Source: Gnetum montanum (Eukaryota; Streptophyta; Gnetopsida; Gnetales; Gnetaceae). Taken from it: a DNA stretch of 64,000 nucleotides. Numbering within the stretch: the stretch's first letter is position 1; each line of letters opens with the position of its first letter. The notes beneath the pieces are model-generated. The model was not told the DNA's origin and made no database searches. It saw only the letters and a list, made by a program, of their open reading frames with translations. Shown here piece by piece: positions 34,700-44,689 of this stretch. The position numbers and the translations under genes were made by a program. The DNA lies in the NCBI GenBank assembly GCA_015680685.1, contig MNCI01025456.1:742591-806590 (forward strand). The letters run 5' to 3'.

Positions 34700-36384
34700 A
34701 AAAACATGGGAGTGGGAGCAGGAGCAAGTGCATACACAAGCGTAGGGGGTTCTAAGGGTGGCCCGAGGGATGCAGATGGTGAAGGCGGTGTGGAAAACGA
34801 TGACAGAAAAGAAAGTTTTCTGGGGCTAACGAGTGGTGGTCCTAGCAAAGGGATATGGGATAATGAGGGGCCAAAGGGTTTCTTTGGGTCCTCGGTGTGG
34901 TCTAATTGTTCACTACACGTGAAGGTTCCCTGCATGTCAACTATGGGTCTCAGCACGATTGAGCATAGTCTAATTGGATGTTTTGTTTTTCATGTGGCCC
35001 AACCTAAGTTGGAGCTAATCCATAAGTGGGTTGTTACCGCTTGGGGGCTGGATTCTGTTGGGGTGAGAAGTCTATCCAAGGAGCTCATCTTGTTTGTTTT
35101 CAATAATACTCAGGACCAATACAAGGTCTTGTTTAGGGGGGGTGGGGTTGTCGAGGTCATGGTTCTTTGGGGCTTGGGGCTAGGGGCCTTGCCCTTGTGT
35201 AGTGGAGGCCTAGTGCCCATTGGGATCCCAATCTTTTCTCTCAAGCACTAGTTTGGATCAAGGTCTCGAGGCTCCCTTGGGAGCTCAAGACGCCTGAGGT
35301 TCTCAAGTCGTTTGCCACCTTCTTTGGAGAATTCATAGCATTGGATAAGTTTATCACTTCCTTGAAGTAAATGGGTTTCACCCGCTTCTATGTTTGGCGA
35401 TCCTTGACGCCTACAAACCTCCTCAAGGAAGTCATTCTAGCACTGCCCTCGGGGGATGAGCATATCTCCATGGAATATGAAAATTTACTGATAGAGACCC
35501 CTGAACCTAATCCAAAATGGGGGCCTTGTCAGTTCTACGGCAAGCTTGGCCACACCACAAAGGCTTGTCGGGCCAAAAAGGGTGGGCTGCTAAATCAAAC
35601 AAAGAAGGTGGATGGACGAAGGTGAAGCAAAAGGGCCAAGTAGGGGGTCACGCGACATATGCAGTGGGCACAATGGCTAGAGGGAATGTCGTCGGTCCCA
35701 AGGCTCAAGTGCAAAACATGCTTATGAAGTCTGTCTCCGTGTTGTCGGTTCCAACGGTAAAGCAGGATGGGGGTATTGGTGTGTTAGCCAATCCAAACCC
35801 TGAGGGTGGCTTTGGCATGCCTCCTGAGCTGGCCTCACCACGGGAGGAGATGTCCCCTGCATGGTACTAGGCCTCAATGATTTGTGGTGCAGGTCATTCT
35901 GGGGTGGGGGATGAGGCCTTGCCCAGTCCTAGTAGTGGAGGGGGATTTCCGGTCTCCATGGAGTCCACAAAGATTGGGCAGCCATCTACTCCTCTAGTGA
36001 GCAATCACCAAACCCAGTTGGAGATTGACTTGGGTATTCAATCAAGCAGCCATCTACTCCTCTAGTGAGCAATCACCAAACCCAATTGGAGATTGACTTG
36101 GGTATTCAATCGACTTTGAAGGAAGTCTACTAGAAACGCAATAAAGGTAGCCAATGAAGATTATGACTTGGAATTGGAGGGGGCAAAGCACCCCCTATAA
36201 GTGGCATGTCCTAAAAGAAATCATGAATGGAGATGGTTGCGATGTGGTTTGTTTACAAGAAACCAAGCTCCTGAGTCAGGAATTTAGTTTCCTAAATTGG
36301 GATGGATGGCAGGTGCATCAAGTTGCTTCCCAGCAGCGAGTTGGTGGTCTTGCTCTACTATTTAATGTTGTTGACTATTTTTGA
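34700..36384 (+). mobile_element. LINE 5' fragment: ORF1 plus endonuclease N terminus
   Basis: Plus-strand LINE. ORF1 starts with a Gly-rich tail (GVGAGASAYTSVGGSKGG, 34706 on) and DUF4283 (IEHSLIGCFVFHVAQPKLEL, SLSKELILFVFNN). A frameshift near 35160-35370 follows, then FYVWRSLTPTNLL and MEYENL. The zinc knuckle at about 35524-35570 reads CQFYGKLGHTTKAC, with the second Cys changed to Tyr. ORF2 opens at 36154 with IMTWNWRGQ and CLQETK, the Asn and Glu catalytic blocks of the APE endonuclease, and ends at 36384 where the sequence diverges. The same cut point is seen in the 17790-19350 fragment. Confidence 0.85.
35981..36116 (+). repeat. 68-bp tandem duplication in LINE ORF1 tail
   Basis: Two units starting GCCATCTACTCCTCTAG at 35981 and 36049, nearly identical, duplicating the end of ORF1 (LEIDLGIQ) just before the endonuclease start. 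Confidence 0.9.
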
Positions 36385-36440
36385 AACATAATTATATGAA
36401 ATGATTGTGAAATCATTTTCCTTATTTGTTGTAAAGACTT

Positions 36441-36641
36441 CTAGGTTAAAGCACCATATGCCTTGACAATATCTAGCTTAAGAAACATAACATAGAACTT
36501 GCTTGAGTGGCATGAATGGAGAAGTTCATGGTTAAGCATAATTTGGTCTTGGATACACCTATTAGTGACAAAGCACACTTGGATATATTTGGAATGGCAC
36601 TTTGCTAAGGATAGCCAGACCCCCCACCCTTTTTGTGGCAA
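36441..36641 (-). pseudogene. LINE reverse transcriptase fragment, inverted
   Basis: The minus-strand frame reads VCFVTNRCIQDQIMLNHELL, then FYVMFLKLDIVKAYGALT. This is the RT finger/palm block (gF...R.I.D.i...E, then K.DI.KAYD). It lies about 60 bp from the end of the plus-strand LINE fragment but in the opposite orientation. Either it is a separate piece or the two were joined by an inversion. Confidence 0.75.
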
Positions 36642-37745
36642 AGAACAAGTGACCTAGAAGAAAATGATCTTAGGCAAGATGGGTACCAGATAGTTGTTGC
36701 AGATGACCTGTCTAAGATCCAAGTGGGAATTATATTGCAAAGGGTCTATGGTAGGAACAAGTTGTAGCTAGACTCTATCAAAAATCTTGTCCTAAGACAA
36801 AGATGGGAAGATAACACAATGGTAATGTGGAAGCCCCTACCATTTCATTTGGCCTCAATGATCATCATGCATGAACTACAAGATGATGTTGTTTCAGAGG
36901 GTCCTCTACAACACATTCACAACTAGTAATGTGGAGCCCCTATCATTTCATCTGGCATCAATTGTCTTTCTACATGGGCAACACAATGTTGTCAATTCGG
37001 AGGGTACTTGATAGCACATCCAATAAGAGTTGTCAATTGGAGATCAACAAATGATGATGATGATGATCATGATGATTTAAGTTGTTAGGCATTGAAGAGG
37101 TTGCAAGTGGGCTAATGATGATGATGATGATCATGATGATTTAAGTTGTTAGGCATTGAAGAGGTTGCAAGTGGGCTAGGCCACTATTATTACATTATCA
37201 ACCGAGCTGGTGTAGTCACCTTTAGGAGTCTTGTTAGATGAGTTGAGATTCCACTATGGTGAGTAGTCTTCCTTGACGCTTGCAGGACACCTAAGATGGT
37301 TGGAAAGTTTTGGATAACACAACACTTGGTCAATACATACTACCATTGGTTTTGCAATTGTTGTAGCCCACTCCAATCATGTTATCTAGAGGACAACATG
37401 GAGGATCCAACTACTTGAAAAGCATTTACTCTTCCTACATGGATGATATGTGTAGCTGGTGTGGGGACAAGCACTAGAGGCAATAAAGTGGGGTAGCTAT
37501 GGAGTCACACTTGGCTAAAGACTTGTCTACTCATGATTTATCCTTTCGATATTGTAATGCTTGAACCCAAGTTTGTTAAGGGTCAAGCTTGAATTTCCCT
37601 TTTGATGATGTTATGATCCCTTCTATGCGCTATACTTTGATGTTATGATGCTCGAGTTTTCTCATTGGGGTTTAAATTAAGACACTAATAATGAAAAGTA
37701 AGGGAAAAGATAATAATGTTCATAATAAATTTTTGAGATGTGACA
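36642..37745 (+). mobile_element. Probable Gypsy LTR / 5' region
   Basis: Non-coding sequence ending in GATGTGACA (37745), followed by a primer-binding-site-like TGGGATCAAAGC at 37749-37760 and then a gag start. This fits an LTR end. The LTR start was not located. It contains an exact 64-bp tandem duplication with an embedded ATG microsatellite (37051-37178). Confidence 0.55.
37051..37178 (+). repeat. 64-bp tandem duplication containing (ATG)5
   Basis: Units start at 37051 and 37115, each with five ATG triplets followed by ATCATGATGATTTAAG, and appear identical. Confidence 0.9.
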
Positions 37746-37806
37746 TGTTGGGATCAAAGCATCCAGTATCAGATCACTAATCGGAGTCTGGTTAAGTTTT
37801 TTGCAA

Positions 37807-38150
37807 ATGGCACCCAAGAGAGCTAGGAAAGTTCCTATTGGAAGTGAAAATGCTGCAGAAGAAAACAACCCTAAGCAGCAGTAGTTGTTCCAAACTTTGG
37901 TGAATTTGCTACAGAATAACGGAAGGAATTAAAATGTGGATACCAATGAAGAAGCGCATTGGAAATTTTTGGAGATTGACACTGCCAACTTTTCAGGGGA
38001 TGCACAACCCAACGGAGGCAAGGGAATGGCTTGCTGAAATGAAAAACCTTTTTAGGGTGCTAAGCTGTTCAGCAACTCAGAAAACTCAATTGGCAACTTA
38101 TCAGTTGCAGGGATTTGTGAATGGCCATATTTATACCTTCATTTTTACTG
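37807..38150 (+). pseudogene. Gypsy gag N terminus, truncated
   Basis: Starts MAPKRARKVPIGSENAAEEN, then a stop at a probable Gln codon, and later in a shifted frame LPTFQGMHNPTEAREWLAEM, LFRVLSCSATQKTQLATYQL. This is the classic plant Gypsy gag opening (P.F.G...P..A..WL..M...F..L.C...QK..LATY.L). Homology stops near 38150, about 190 bp from the dioxygenase exon. Capsid remainder and pol are absent. Preceded by a tRNA-Met-type primer-binding site. Confidence 0.85.
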
Positions 38151-38338
38151 GGTTTATTTTCTCATAGTGTATCCACCAACACATTGATAAATAACATTTG
38201 GTAGAGATATCTTCTTCCTATTGTTAATAATTAAAAACTTTTAAATTATCACCCATTGCTTTTTAACAAAAGCAACTGCTATACGACTGATGCCATATCA
38301 TATCAAGCAAATGCAATCATAAGTGTTTGAAAGCATAC

Positions 38339-38454
38339 CACGTAGAAAAAGCCAATTTCTCTACAAGCCTGGTCCAATTCTGAAGCAACTTTAACAACCT
38401 CGGGATCCTCCTCCATTCCTGGAATATCAGATTTATCTACAAGGCTGGAGATAT
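38339..38454 (-). CDS. 2OG-Fe(II) dioxygenase, internal exon (first visible)
   Basis: A 116-bp exon starting with the last two bases of an Asp codon and encoding (D)ISSLVDKSDIPGMEED, then PEVVKVASELDQACREIG and FFYV. This is the opening of a DIOX_N domain (P.IDIS.L ... AC.E.GFFYV). Acceptor TTCAG and donor GTATGC flank it. It ends at a codon boundary and the next exon resumes with KGH. The start codon and a short first exon must lie upstream; they were not found between 38455 and 64000, so that intron may exceed 25 kb. Likely role: a soluble non-haem iron oxygenase of specialised or hormone metabolism; the substrate cannot be told. Confidence 0.92.
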
Positions 38455-39010
38455 CTGAAGTAAAGAACAAAATATTGATTATGACCTAACTTAACAGAAA
38501 CATAATTTTCTCACAACTATAACATATTCTCAAACAACTAGCTGAAACCAAAAACAAATTTTAAAAGCTTAATCTCCCCTCTGTGACTAGCCGTATAAGC
38601 TATCAAAAATATTCGTTGGCTTACAAATGTTTTTGTTAAAGGCAAAGAAAATTCTGCCACTTCAAGCCATGGAAAACAAAAGCAAGCATCTTTTCTTTTC
38701 ATTTCAAATAACCTCTTATTTATTGTCCCTGTTAGAATAGGTTCCAACATTTATTTAATCAAAAAACAAAATTTTTAATATAGTGCACTAGAGTTCTGGC
38801 ATATATATAACTTTCAAGCATTTATGTGCATGATTAGGGGGGCTTAATCCCTAACAGTTGTGCTAATATTTAAAGAAAATTTGCAACAGATATAGCAGAA
38901 AGGAAACGCTATCTATACATAAAAACAATCTCATTTTAAAAAATTGTTTTGTATTCATGAAGTCCAGGTAAAAGTTTTTATTGAAAGCAAGAATACCAGG
39001 AAGTATATAC
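38455..39010. other. Intronic DNA upstream of the first visible dioxygenase exon
   Basis: AT-rich, no recognised coding exon or transposon. A first exon of the dioxygenase gene was sought here and not found. Confidence 0.5.
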
Positions 39011-39013
39011 AAT

Positions 39014-39103
39014 GAGGCGTTGACTTAGTAGTAAGAGTCTTGGCATACAAACCCAGGTTGTAGGGTCAATTCTTGTGGGGCAATGCTAAATATGGACAAA
39101 AAA
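39014..39103 (+). mobile_element. tRNA-derived SINE-like fragment
   Basis: TGACTTAGTAGTAAGAG resembles a pol III A box. GGTTGTAGGGTCAATTC about 35 bases later resembles a B box. A short tail ends in an A run (39096-39103). This layout is typical of plant tRNA-derived SINEs. No target duplication was confirmed. Confidence 0.5.
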
Positions 39104-39119
39104 ACTCTGTAAAGGAAAT

Positions 39120-40398
39120 TCCAAAAGTGGTGCGATCCAATAGAGCCTCAATGAACATGAGTAAAAGATCAGTTTTAGTTTCAATTTCAGAGTTCTTTGA
39201 TTCAAATTGTAGATGGCGCTCAGGATGGTGTGCAGAATGAATATGGTCAACATTGTCAATTGAGCATCAATGATGCTTTCACACATAACATATGACATGT
39301 ATGGGCATTGGAAGTCTTCATTGCAATTTTCATGAAGGGAATCCTTAAGGATGAGAAGAGAAAACCACATCACCTTCAATTGCCTCAGGCATTCGTCACC
39401 TTGTGTCCTACTTTTCCACAGAAGTCTACTAAGACATAGCCTTGTCTAAGAAGATGAGCTTCCCAAAACTTTGTGCCACATGCTCCATTAAGCCTTCCAT
39501 CTAGTATTCCATCAGTGAGTTCAGGATCCTAACCCTTACATGCAGATCATTTAACAACTTGGCTGTTTGTTATGCCCATGATTTTCACTTTGTCCATGCT
39601 AAGCCTCTGGCACCAAAGAACCATAGTCCTTAGTGATACTGTTATCTGGATCTAATTCAGATCCAAATCTAATAAGTATCATGTCATCTACCATGTCAAG
39701 AATTTAAAACTAGCCAACGTCTATCCACCTTGTGGCAGCCCATTCCCTAATTTGGTCCAAACACAACCTAGGCCTAAGGAGGCATGCTTCTCTAATAGGC
39801 TAAACTCAAGTTTTTCATTAGCAAGATTGCAGCACTCTTCTAGAATCTGTATTACATACATGCCCCTTGCCACCACTGAAGGGATTCCAGCCATTGCTCC
39901 TGCCCTTCAAGAACTTCAAACACCTTACAAGTTAGGTGCAGGCCTCTTGGATGCCACACCAAGGCCATCCTTAGCTTCCCTCATGCTTCCTGAGGTCTTC
40001 TTCCCTTGGCCCTCAAGAAGAACACAACATGTACTCCCACTAGTAGATGCACCTACCACACCTACTTGCCCTTAATGCTGCACACCAACAGCACTACACG
40101 CATGTCCTCCTTCTAGATCAAGCGCCTACGTCTTTCATCAATTTTCTTATATGATTAAGTTTTAAACTAAGAACAAATAACCAAGTTTCCTATAGGATAT
40201 CTTAAATATTGTTGTTCCTTGGATCACTCTACCTGTACTTTCACCTAATTACAAATGAACAAGTTTGTTTAACTTCTAAATAGACAAGTATCTCTGTATG
40301 GGATGGAATGTAGATGTTGAAGAGCTAATTATTAGTCTATGTATTAACCACATTCATGTTAATGCTTATTCCCTTCGTGCATTTTAATATGTTTTTTG
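39120..40398. other. Unassigned DNA, possible degenerate LINE remnants
   Basis: No supported gene. Some minus-strand stretches between 39400 and 39700 vaguely resemble reverse transcriptase text (for example VDDMILI) but continuous homology could not be followed. Confidence 0.35.
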
Positions 40399-42009
40399 AT
40401 TTTTTTTTTCTTTTTTGAGAAAAGGTCAGGTTGTATTAATATCCAAACAGATTATGTAGAATCACCTTGGAGGTGAATATTAGTGCGCACCCAACCCCCC
40501 GCCCTAGGGCCCCCTCCTCCCCAAAAAAAAAAAAACAAAATTCCTAGGAGGTAAACACCCCCCACCCCCAAGTAGAACTGGGCAAAAATTTATTTGGGGA
40601 AGCCCTCTATATAAGGCAAAAAGTAGAAAATAGAATAAAACATTAGGATGCATGAGACTAGGGTAAAACAAAAGCTGCCCCACAAAAACCCCAGAGAACC
40701 AAGACCAAAAGAGAAAGCCCCCAAACAAACAACTCAACAAAACAAAAGGACCCCTAACAACAAACCAACAATGAAACCCCGTCATATGGACTACAACAAC
40801 CTAGTACATGGTCATTTGGCCTTTTTCTGGGAGTGTATCACATCTAGGATAGCCCTATGGTGTTCAGTTGAAATAAAAGCAAACACCTCCTGGAATTCCT
40901 TGTACTTGTCTTCTCTCTACTATCTATCCTCAAGAAGCATAGTTCTAGTCCTGTCAAGGTGAAACTCAGTGGCAATAATCAAGATGTACTGATGTAAAGC
41001 AATCCACACAACATTTTAGCTAATACCCAGTACAACATATGGGCATCTGCCATCCTTGAACTAACAACAAACATTAGATTTGTAGGCAAGGTCCAGATGA
41101 CTCTTCATTTGCTGCTCTTCAAGCAAGTCACAAACCCATTGCTCCTCCACCTCCTCCTCACGCAGCTTTCTTTCTTACTCCTCCCTAAGTAAATCCTCCT
41201 AGATTAGTGCACATAGTTGGATTTCCAGCTCATTCCTAACCATGGCCTTTCTTAGGTCTCTCTACCTCCTATCCTCCTCAACCACTTCTTTACGACGTTG
41301 GCTTTCCTCCATTGCGCTAGCTTGATCCTACTAGTCCCACTTGAGCAGCTCCACCTCCCACTTAGCTTGCTTCTCTTTGCGCACCCTCGCTTCAACCTCA
41401 ATCGTTGCCTTCATGAGTTCCTCTTGGAATTTGACCTACAATTCACAGTGTATAGATTCTTAAGCTAGCAAAATCTACTCCCTCAAATCTAGAGGTTGGT
41501 CAATGGCCAAGCCTAACCCCTTCCCCAACTCTACCACATTGTCCTATGGCACAAGGATAGAGAAGGAAGAAGCCCCCTCAATGGACCAACATCATTTTCA
41601 AACAATGGTGAAAGGCAAGGGTCTGACAGGCACCAGATTAATTGGTTGCGCTACCTGCCAAAGAGCCAAGATGAGGCCAAAGTGTCTCCCTCGCCACTCT
41701 TGTTGGAGAGAAGCTAAAAAGAAGTTAGTGATCTTGACCCGCCAACCTAAGCGCATGCATCACAAGAACACGAAGTGAGCCCCTTGTAGCTTCTAGACAT
41801 TCCTGGATTGGACGAAATATCTATCAACAAGCTCCACAGCCTCCTACCAGAGCAACAAGAGCACCGACCTTGGGACCTAGCCACTACCAATCTTTAATAC
41901 CAGCCCCTAGAAGGAACCCTTTGCATCTTTCAACCCCTAACCAGTCGGTAGCACCACCTCCCTAGCCGTACGCACCCACAGGTACTCCACCAAAGCAAAT
42001 TCCCTAAGG

Positions 42010-42498
42010 CTAATGCATACCTTGCAAAAAGTGGTGGTGTCCCCCCCTCCAACGCTTGTAGAAATTGGCATCAACAAAGTTTGGATCCCCCACCAATAAC
42101 AGCAACAGGTCATCCCACCCCATCCTCACAATTAGAGCCCACAATTCCTGGTTATTGTGGAATTCATCTGTGTCAAACTCATAGGTTGGTGTCACCCCCA
42201 TCGCCATGGTAGCCTCCTTCCATAGCCATGCAACTGAGAGAGCTTTCACTAGTAAAGGGAGCGGCCCAGGCCAAAAAATCCTTGTGTTCCTAGCTTTCCA
42301 AATGCACCACAAACCAAACATGGCAGGCGAATCCCCATGCACTTGCAAAGATGGGGGAATGATGGCAATGTGCCAAATGTCCAAAGCGTAAGGGCATAGC
42401 GAGAATAGGTGTTGCATGGTTTCAATGTCAACACTGCAAAGGAGGCAAATGTCCATATTTATTATTCCCCGTGCCTTCAGGTAGACACTAATGGGCAA
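42010..42498 (-). pseudogene. LINE zf-RVT plus linker, 162-codon open stretch
   Basis: The longest clean frame of this LINE. It opens with the zf-RVT motif C..C...ET..HLFSLC..A..IW, then GLWCIWKARNTRIF, and passes into the linker domain (TPTYEFDTDEFHNNQELW). zf-RVT is the zinc-binding domain that follows the RT in plant LINE ORF2 proteins. The first Met is internal. Confidence 0.85.
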
Positions 42499-42659
42499 CG
42501 CACCTTACAACAAAAGCCAGTAGAAACATTTAATTTTCTCTGGGAGCCACCCCTTCAACATGGTCCTCCAATCGTGCTTCATTGAACATTTAAATTTTAT
42601 GAGTTCATGCACCTCCAGACCAAATAAAGGTTCGTATAGTTTGATTGACTTTGTTGATG

Positions 42660-42664
42660 ATGCC
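42660..42664. repeat. Target-site duplication ATGCC (left)
   Basis: The pentamer ATGCC occurs immediately before the 5' LTR and again at 47747-47751 immediately after the 3' LTR. Confidence 0.75.
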
Positions 42665-42948
42665 TGTGGAAATCTAGATCAATTTTAAGGATTGTTTACA
42701 GCTGTAATTCTTATTGGTAGTTTCCTAATTTAATGGGATTTGTTGTCATCCCAAATCTAGCTTTTTTAGGCAAATTTCCTAATTTTATGGTTCCTAATTT
42801 TATGGTGATTTGCTTTTCCCCATAGTCAAGGATTTCTAATTATTCCTTCTAAAAATAGTGTCCATATTCATGTATAAAAAGGGCTCATTGTAACACTCAA
42901 AAATCAAGGAATAAAAATTCAGTTTCTCTACTTTTCTGAATAACTACA
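42665..42948 (+). repeat. 5' LTR of the Copia element
   Basis: Ends TAACTACA at 42948. Homology with the 3' LTR is strong from 42678 on. The boundary at 42665 (TGTGG) is chosen because ATGCC precedes it; an alternative TG start is 42693 (TGTTTACAG). It contains a TATA box TATAAAAA (42873-42880), an AATAAAA signal (42910-42916) and a 15-bp tandem duplication (AATTTTATGGTTCCT) absent from the other LTR. Confidence 0.85.
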
Positions 42949-42960
42949 TGGTATCAAAGC
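42949..42960 (+). other. Copia primer-binding site
   Basis: TGGTATCAAAGC directly after the 5' LTR; complementary to the 3' end of initiator tRNA-Met apart from one position relative to the common TGGTATCAGAGC. Confidence 0.92.
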
Positions 42961-43170
42961 ATTTCCTAAGTATTCAGCTCTCTTCCATTCATCTCAGTCT
43001 TCTCCTTTAGCGATGGTGATTTTTTTCCTTCTCACCAACGACATCAAACGTGTGCTCATCACCAGCGATGTTGAATTTTCTTTCCCTCTCTTTTCCAGCA
43101 AAAGCAGACGTTGGCTCTCATTCTCCCATCACAGCGGTTTGTTTCTCTCCTTATTATATCCCTTTCTGTC

Positions 43171-44150
43171 TTGATGGCTACATCCACAACAACGTTAGAT
43201 GTCACCTCTGCTCCTAATAGCAACCTGATTCTAAGCACTAATAGTGGTTCAAAAAAGTTTACTATCCTCATCATGGGTCACAAGCTAAATGGATAAAATT
43301 ATCTTCAATGGTCCCATTTAGTTATGATGTTCATGTGCAGCAAGGGCAAAGACGACTATCTCATTGGAGTCGCTGCTCAACTAGCAAAGAAAGATCCAAA
43401 GTACTGGAGTTGGAAGGCTGAAAATAACATGGTTATGTCTTGGTTGATTAACTCGATGACAAACAATATCGGAGAAAATTTCATGCTCTATGAAATAGCC
43501 CAAGAGATCTAGGAGGCTGGAAGAGAAACCTACTCCGATACAGAAGACACCGCAGAGGCATTTGAGATAGAAGGGATTCTTCATGACTTACACCAAGGAG
43601 ACTTGTCTGTCACTCAATATTTCAGTCAATTAAATCGATATTGGCAATAATTAGATCTATTTGAGACCACAAACGATGCCAATAAGTATAAGAAGATCAT
43701 TGAAAAGAAACGAATCTACAAGTTTCTTCTAGGTTTAAACAAAAACCTAGACAAAGTTCATGGGCGTGTTTTAGCAATCAAACCACTACCAAGTCTCTGT
43801 GAGGTTGCCTCTGAAGTACGACAAGAAGAAAGCAAGAAGAAAGTTATGTTTCATCTAAACCATCCAACCAACAAAGGTTTGGCTTTAGCTGCACAAGGTT
43901 CCAGTTCCTAGATGAAGAAAGGATGGCCCTAGTGCAATCATTGTCGAAAGCCTTGTCATACTAGAGCAACTTGCTAGCAAATCCATGGGAAACTTGCTGA
44001 CTGGAAACCATCATGCTCCCATCTGAGAAAAAAAGCAAGGGTAATAGTGCACCAATGGAAGAAAGACCTTCCTCTCATTTGAGATCATCAGGACACCCCT
44101 TCAATAAGGAACAAATGGAAGTGCTGCAAAAGTTGTTACTCAGCAAATGC
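43171..44150 (+). pseudogene. Copia gag pseudogene
   Basis: The frame begins MATSTTTLDVTSAP and shows the Copia gag pattern: NYLQWSHLV, GVAAQLAKKDPKYWSWKAEN, SWLINSM, then TQYFSQLNRYW, YKFLLGLNKNLDKV. The nucleocapsid zinc knuckle reads CNHCRKPCHTRATC (C and H ligands kept; the usual Gly before His is Cys). At least five stops interrupt it, at Gln or Trp positions. Gag packages the element RNA in the virus-like particle. Confidence 0.88.
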
Positions 44151-44650
44151 CTAGCACTTCTAATCCAATCATAGGGATTGGTTCAATGGCTCAAAAAGGT
44201 AACTTTCTCACTACTCTAAAAGTTCAAAAGGATGATAAGTTAAGCACTTGGATTGTTGACTTCGAAGCATCAAATCACATGACTGAAGATTCTACAATTG
44301 TTCAAGACTACACACCATGCACTAAGAACCATACTATTCGTATTACTCATGGTTCTCTATCTAAGGTGTCCAATATAGGTTTTGTTGTATTACCTAGGGG
44401 GTTAACCCTCAAATCCATTCTCCTTGTCCCTAACCTAACTTGCAATTTGTTATCCATTAGTAAACTCACTCAGGATACGAATTGTGTTGCTAAATTTCTT
44501 CCCAATCATTGTGTTTTTCAAGATTTGACTTCGGGATAGATGCTTGGCAGTACTAAGGTGTGTGCGGGACTCTATATCTTCAGAGAAGGCAACCAACTTG
44601 AAAGACAATCTCCACATACAATCAATGAGAAACAAACTTTTTCTGTATTT
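44147..44650 (+). pseudogene. Copia protease region pseudogene
   Basis: WIVDFEASNHMTED corresponds to the aspartic protease block WIVDSGASNHM; the catalytic Asp-Ser-Gly is changed to Asp-Phe-Glu, so it would be inactive. It is followed by TIRITHGS and LLSISKLTQD, the typical Copia segment leading to the GAG-pre-integrase domain. A stop follows near 44537. Confidence 0.85.
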
Positions 44651-44689
44651 AAGTCAAATAAGGAAAATAAAATTCTAATATGACATTAT

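Larger units (their letters stand above)
17391..38338 (-). other. Giant (20,948 bp) intron of the dioxygenase gene
   Basis: The interval between two consecutive, phase-compatible exons of the same DIOX_N domain, with GTATGC at the 5' end and CTTGACAG at the 3' end on the minus strand. It is filled by a LINE 5' fragment, an RTE fragment, a putative solo LTR, a LINE 3' fragment, a 6.5-kb non-autonomous LTR element, two Gypsy gag remnants, another LINE 5' fragment and an RT scrap. Some elements lie sense and some antisense to the gene. Confidence 0.88.
40400..42664 (-). mobile_element. LINE 3' half, part downstream of the Copia insertion
   Basis: The minus-strand LINE from zf-RVT to the A tail. 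It reads WLPEKIKCFYWL, then the zinc-binding pattern CLLCSVDIETMQHLFSLC (42450-42395), the linker (ELWALIVRMGWDDLLLLL and on), and a coiled coil around 41480-41060. The J-like end follows (RCPYVVLGIS, then HLDR at 40961-40950, then EDKYKEFQEVFAFIS and RAILDVIHSQ). It ends in a T run on plus (40400-40416). The upstream part of the same LINE continues at 47752, beyond the inserted Copia element. Confidence 0.88.

Noticed and set aside
37934-38167. Possible host exon close to the dioxygenase exon
   Set aside because: Sequence is the Gypsy gag N terminus (P.F.G...A..WL..M pattern) on the opposite strand, preceded by a PBS.
39120-39760. Degenerate reverse transcriptase on the minus strand
   Set aside because: Only isolated words such as VDDMILI; homology could not be followed on either side.
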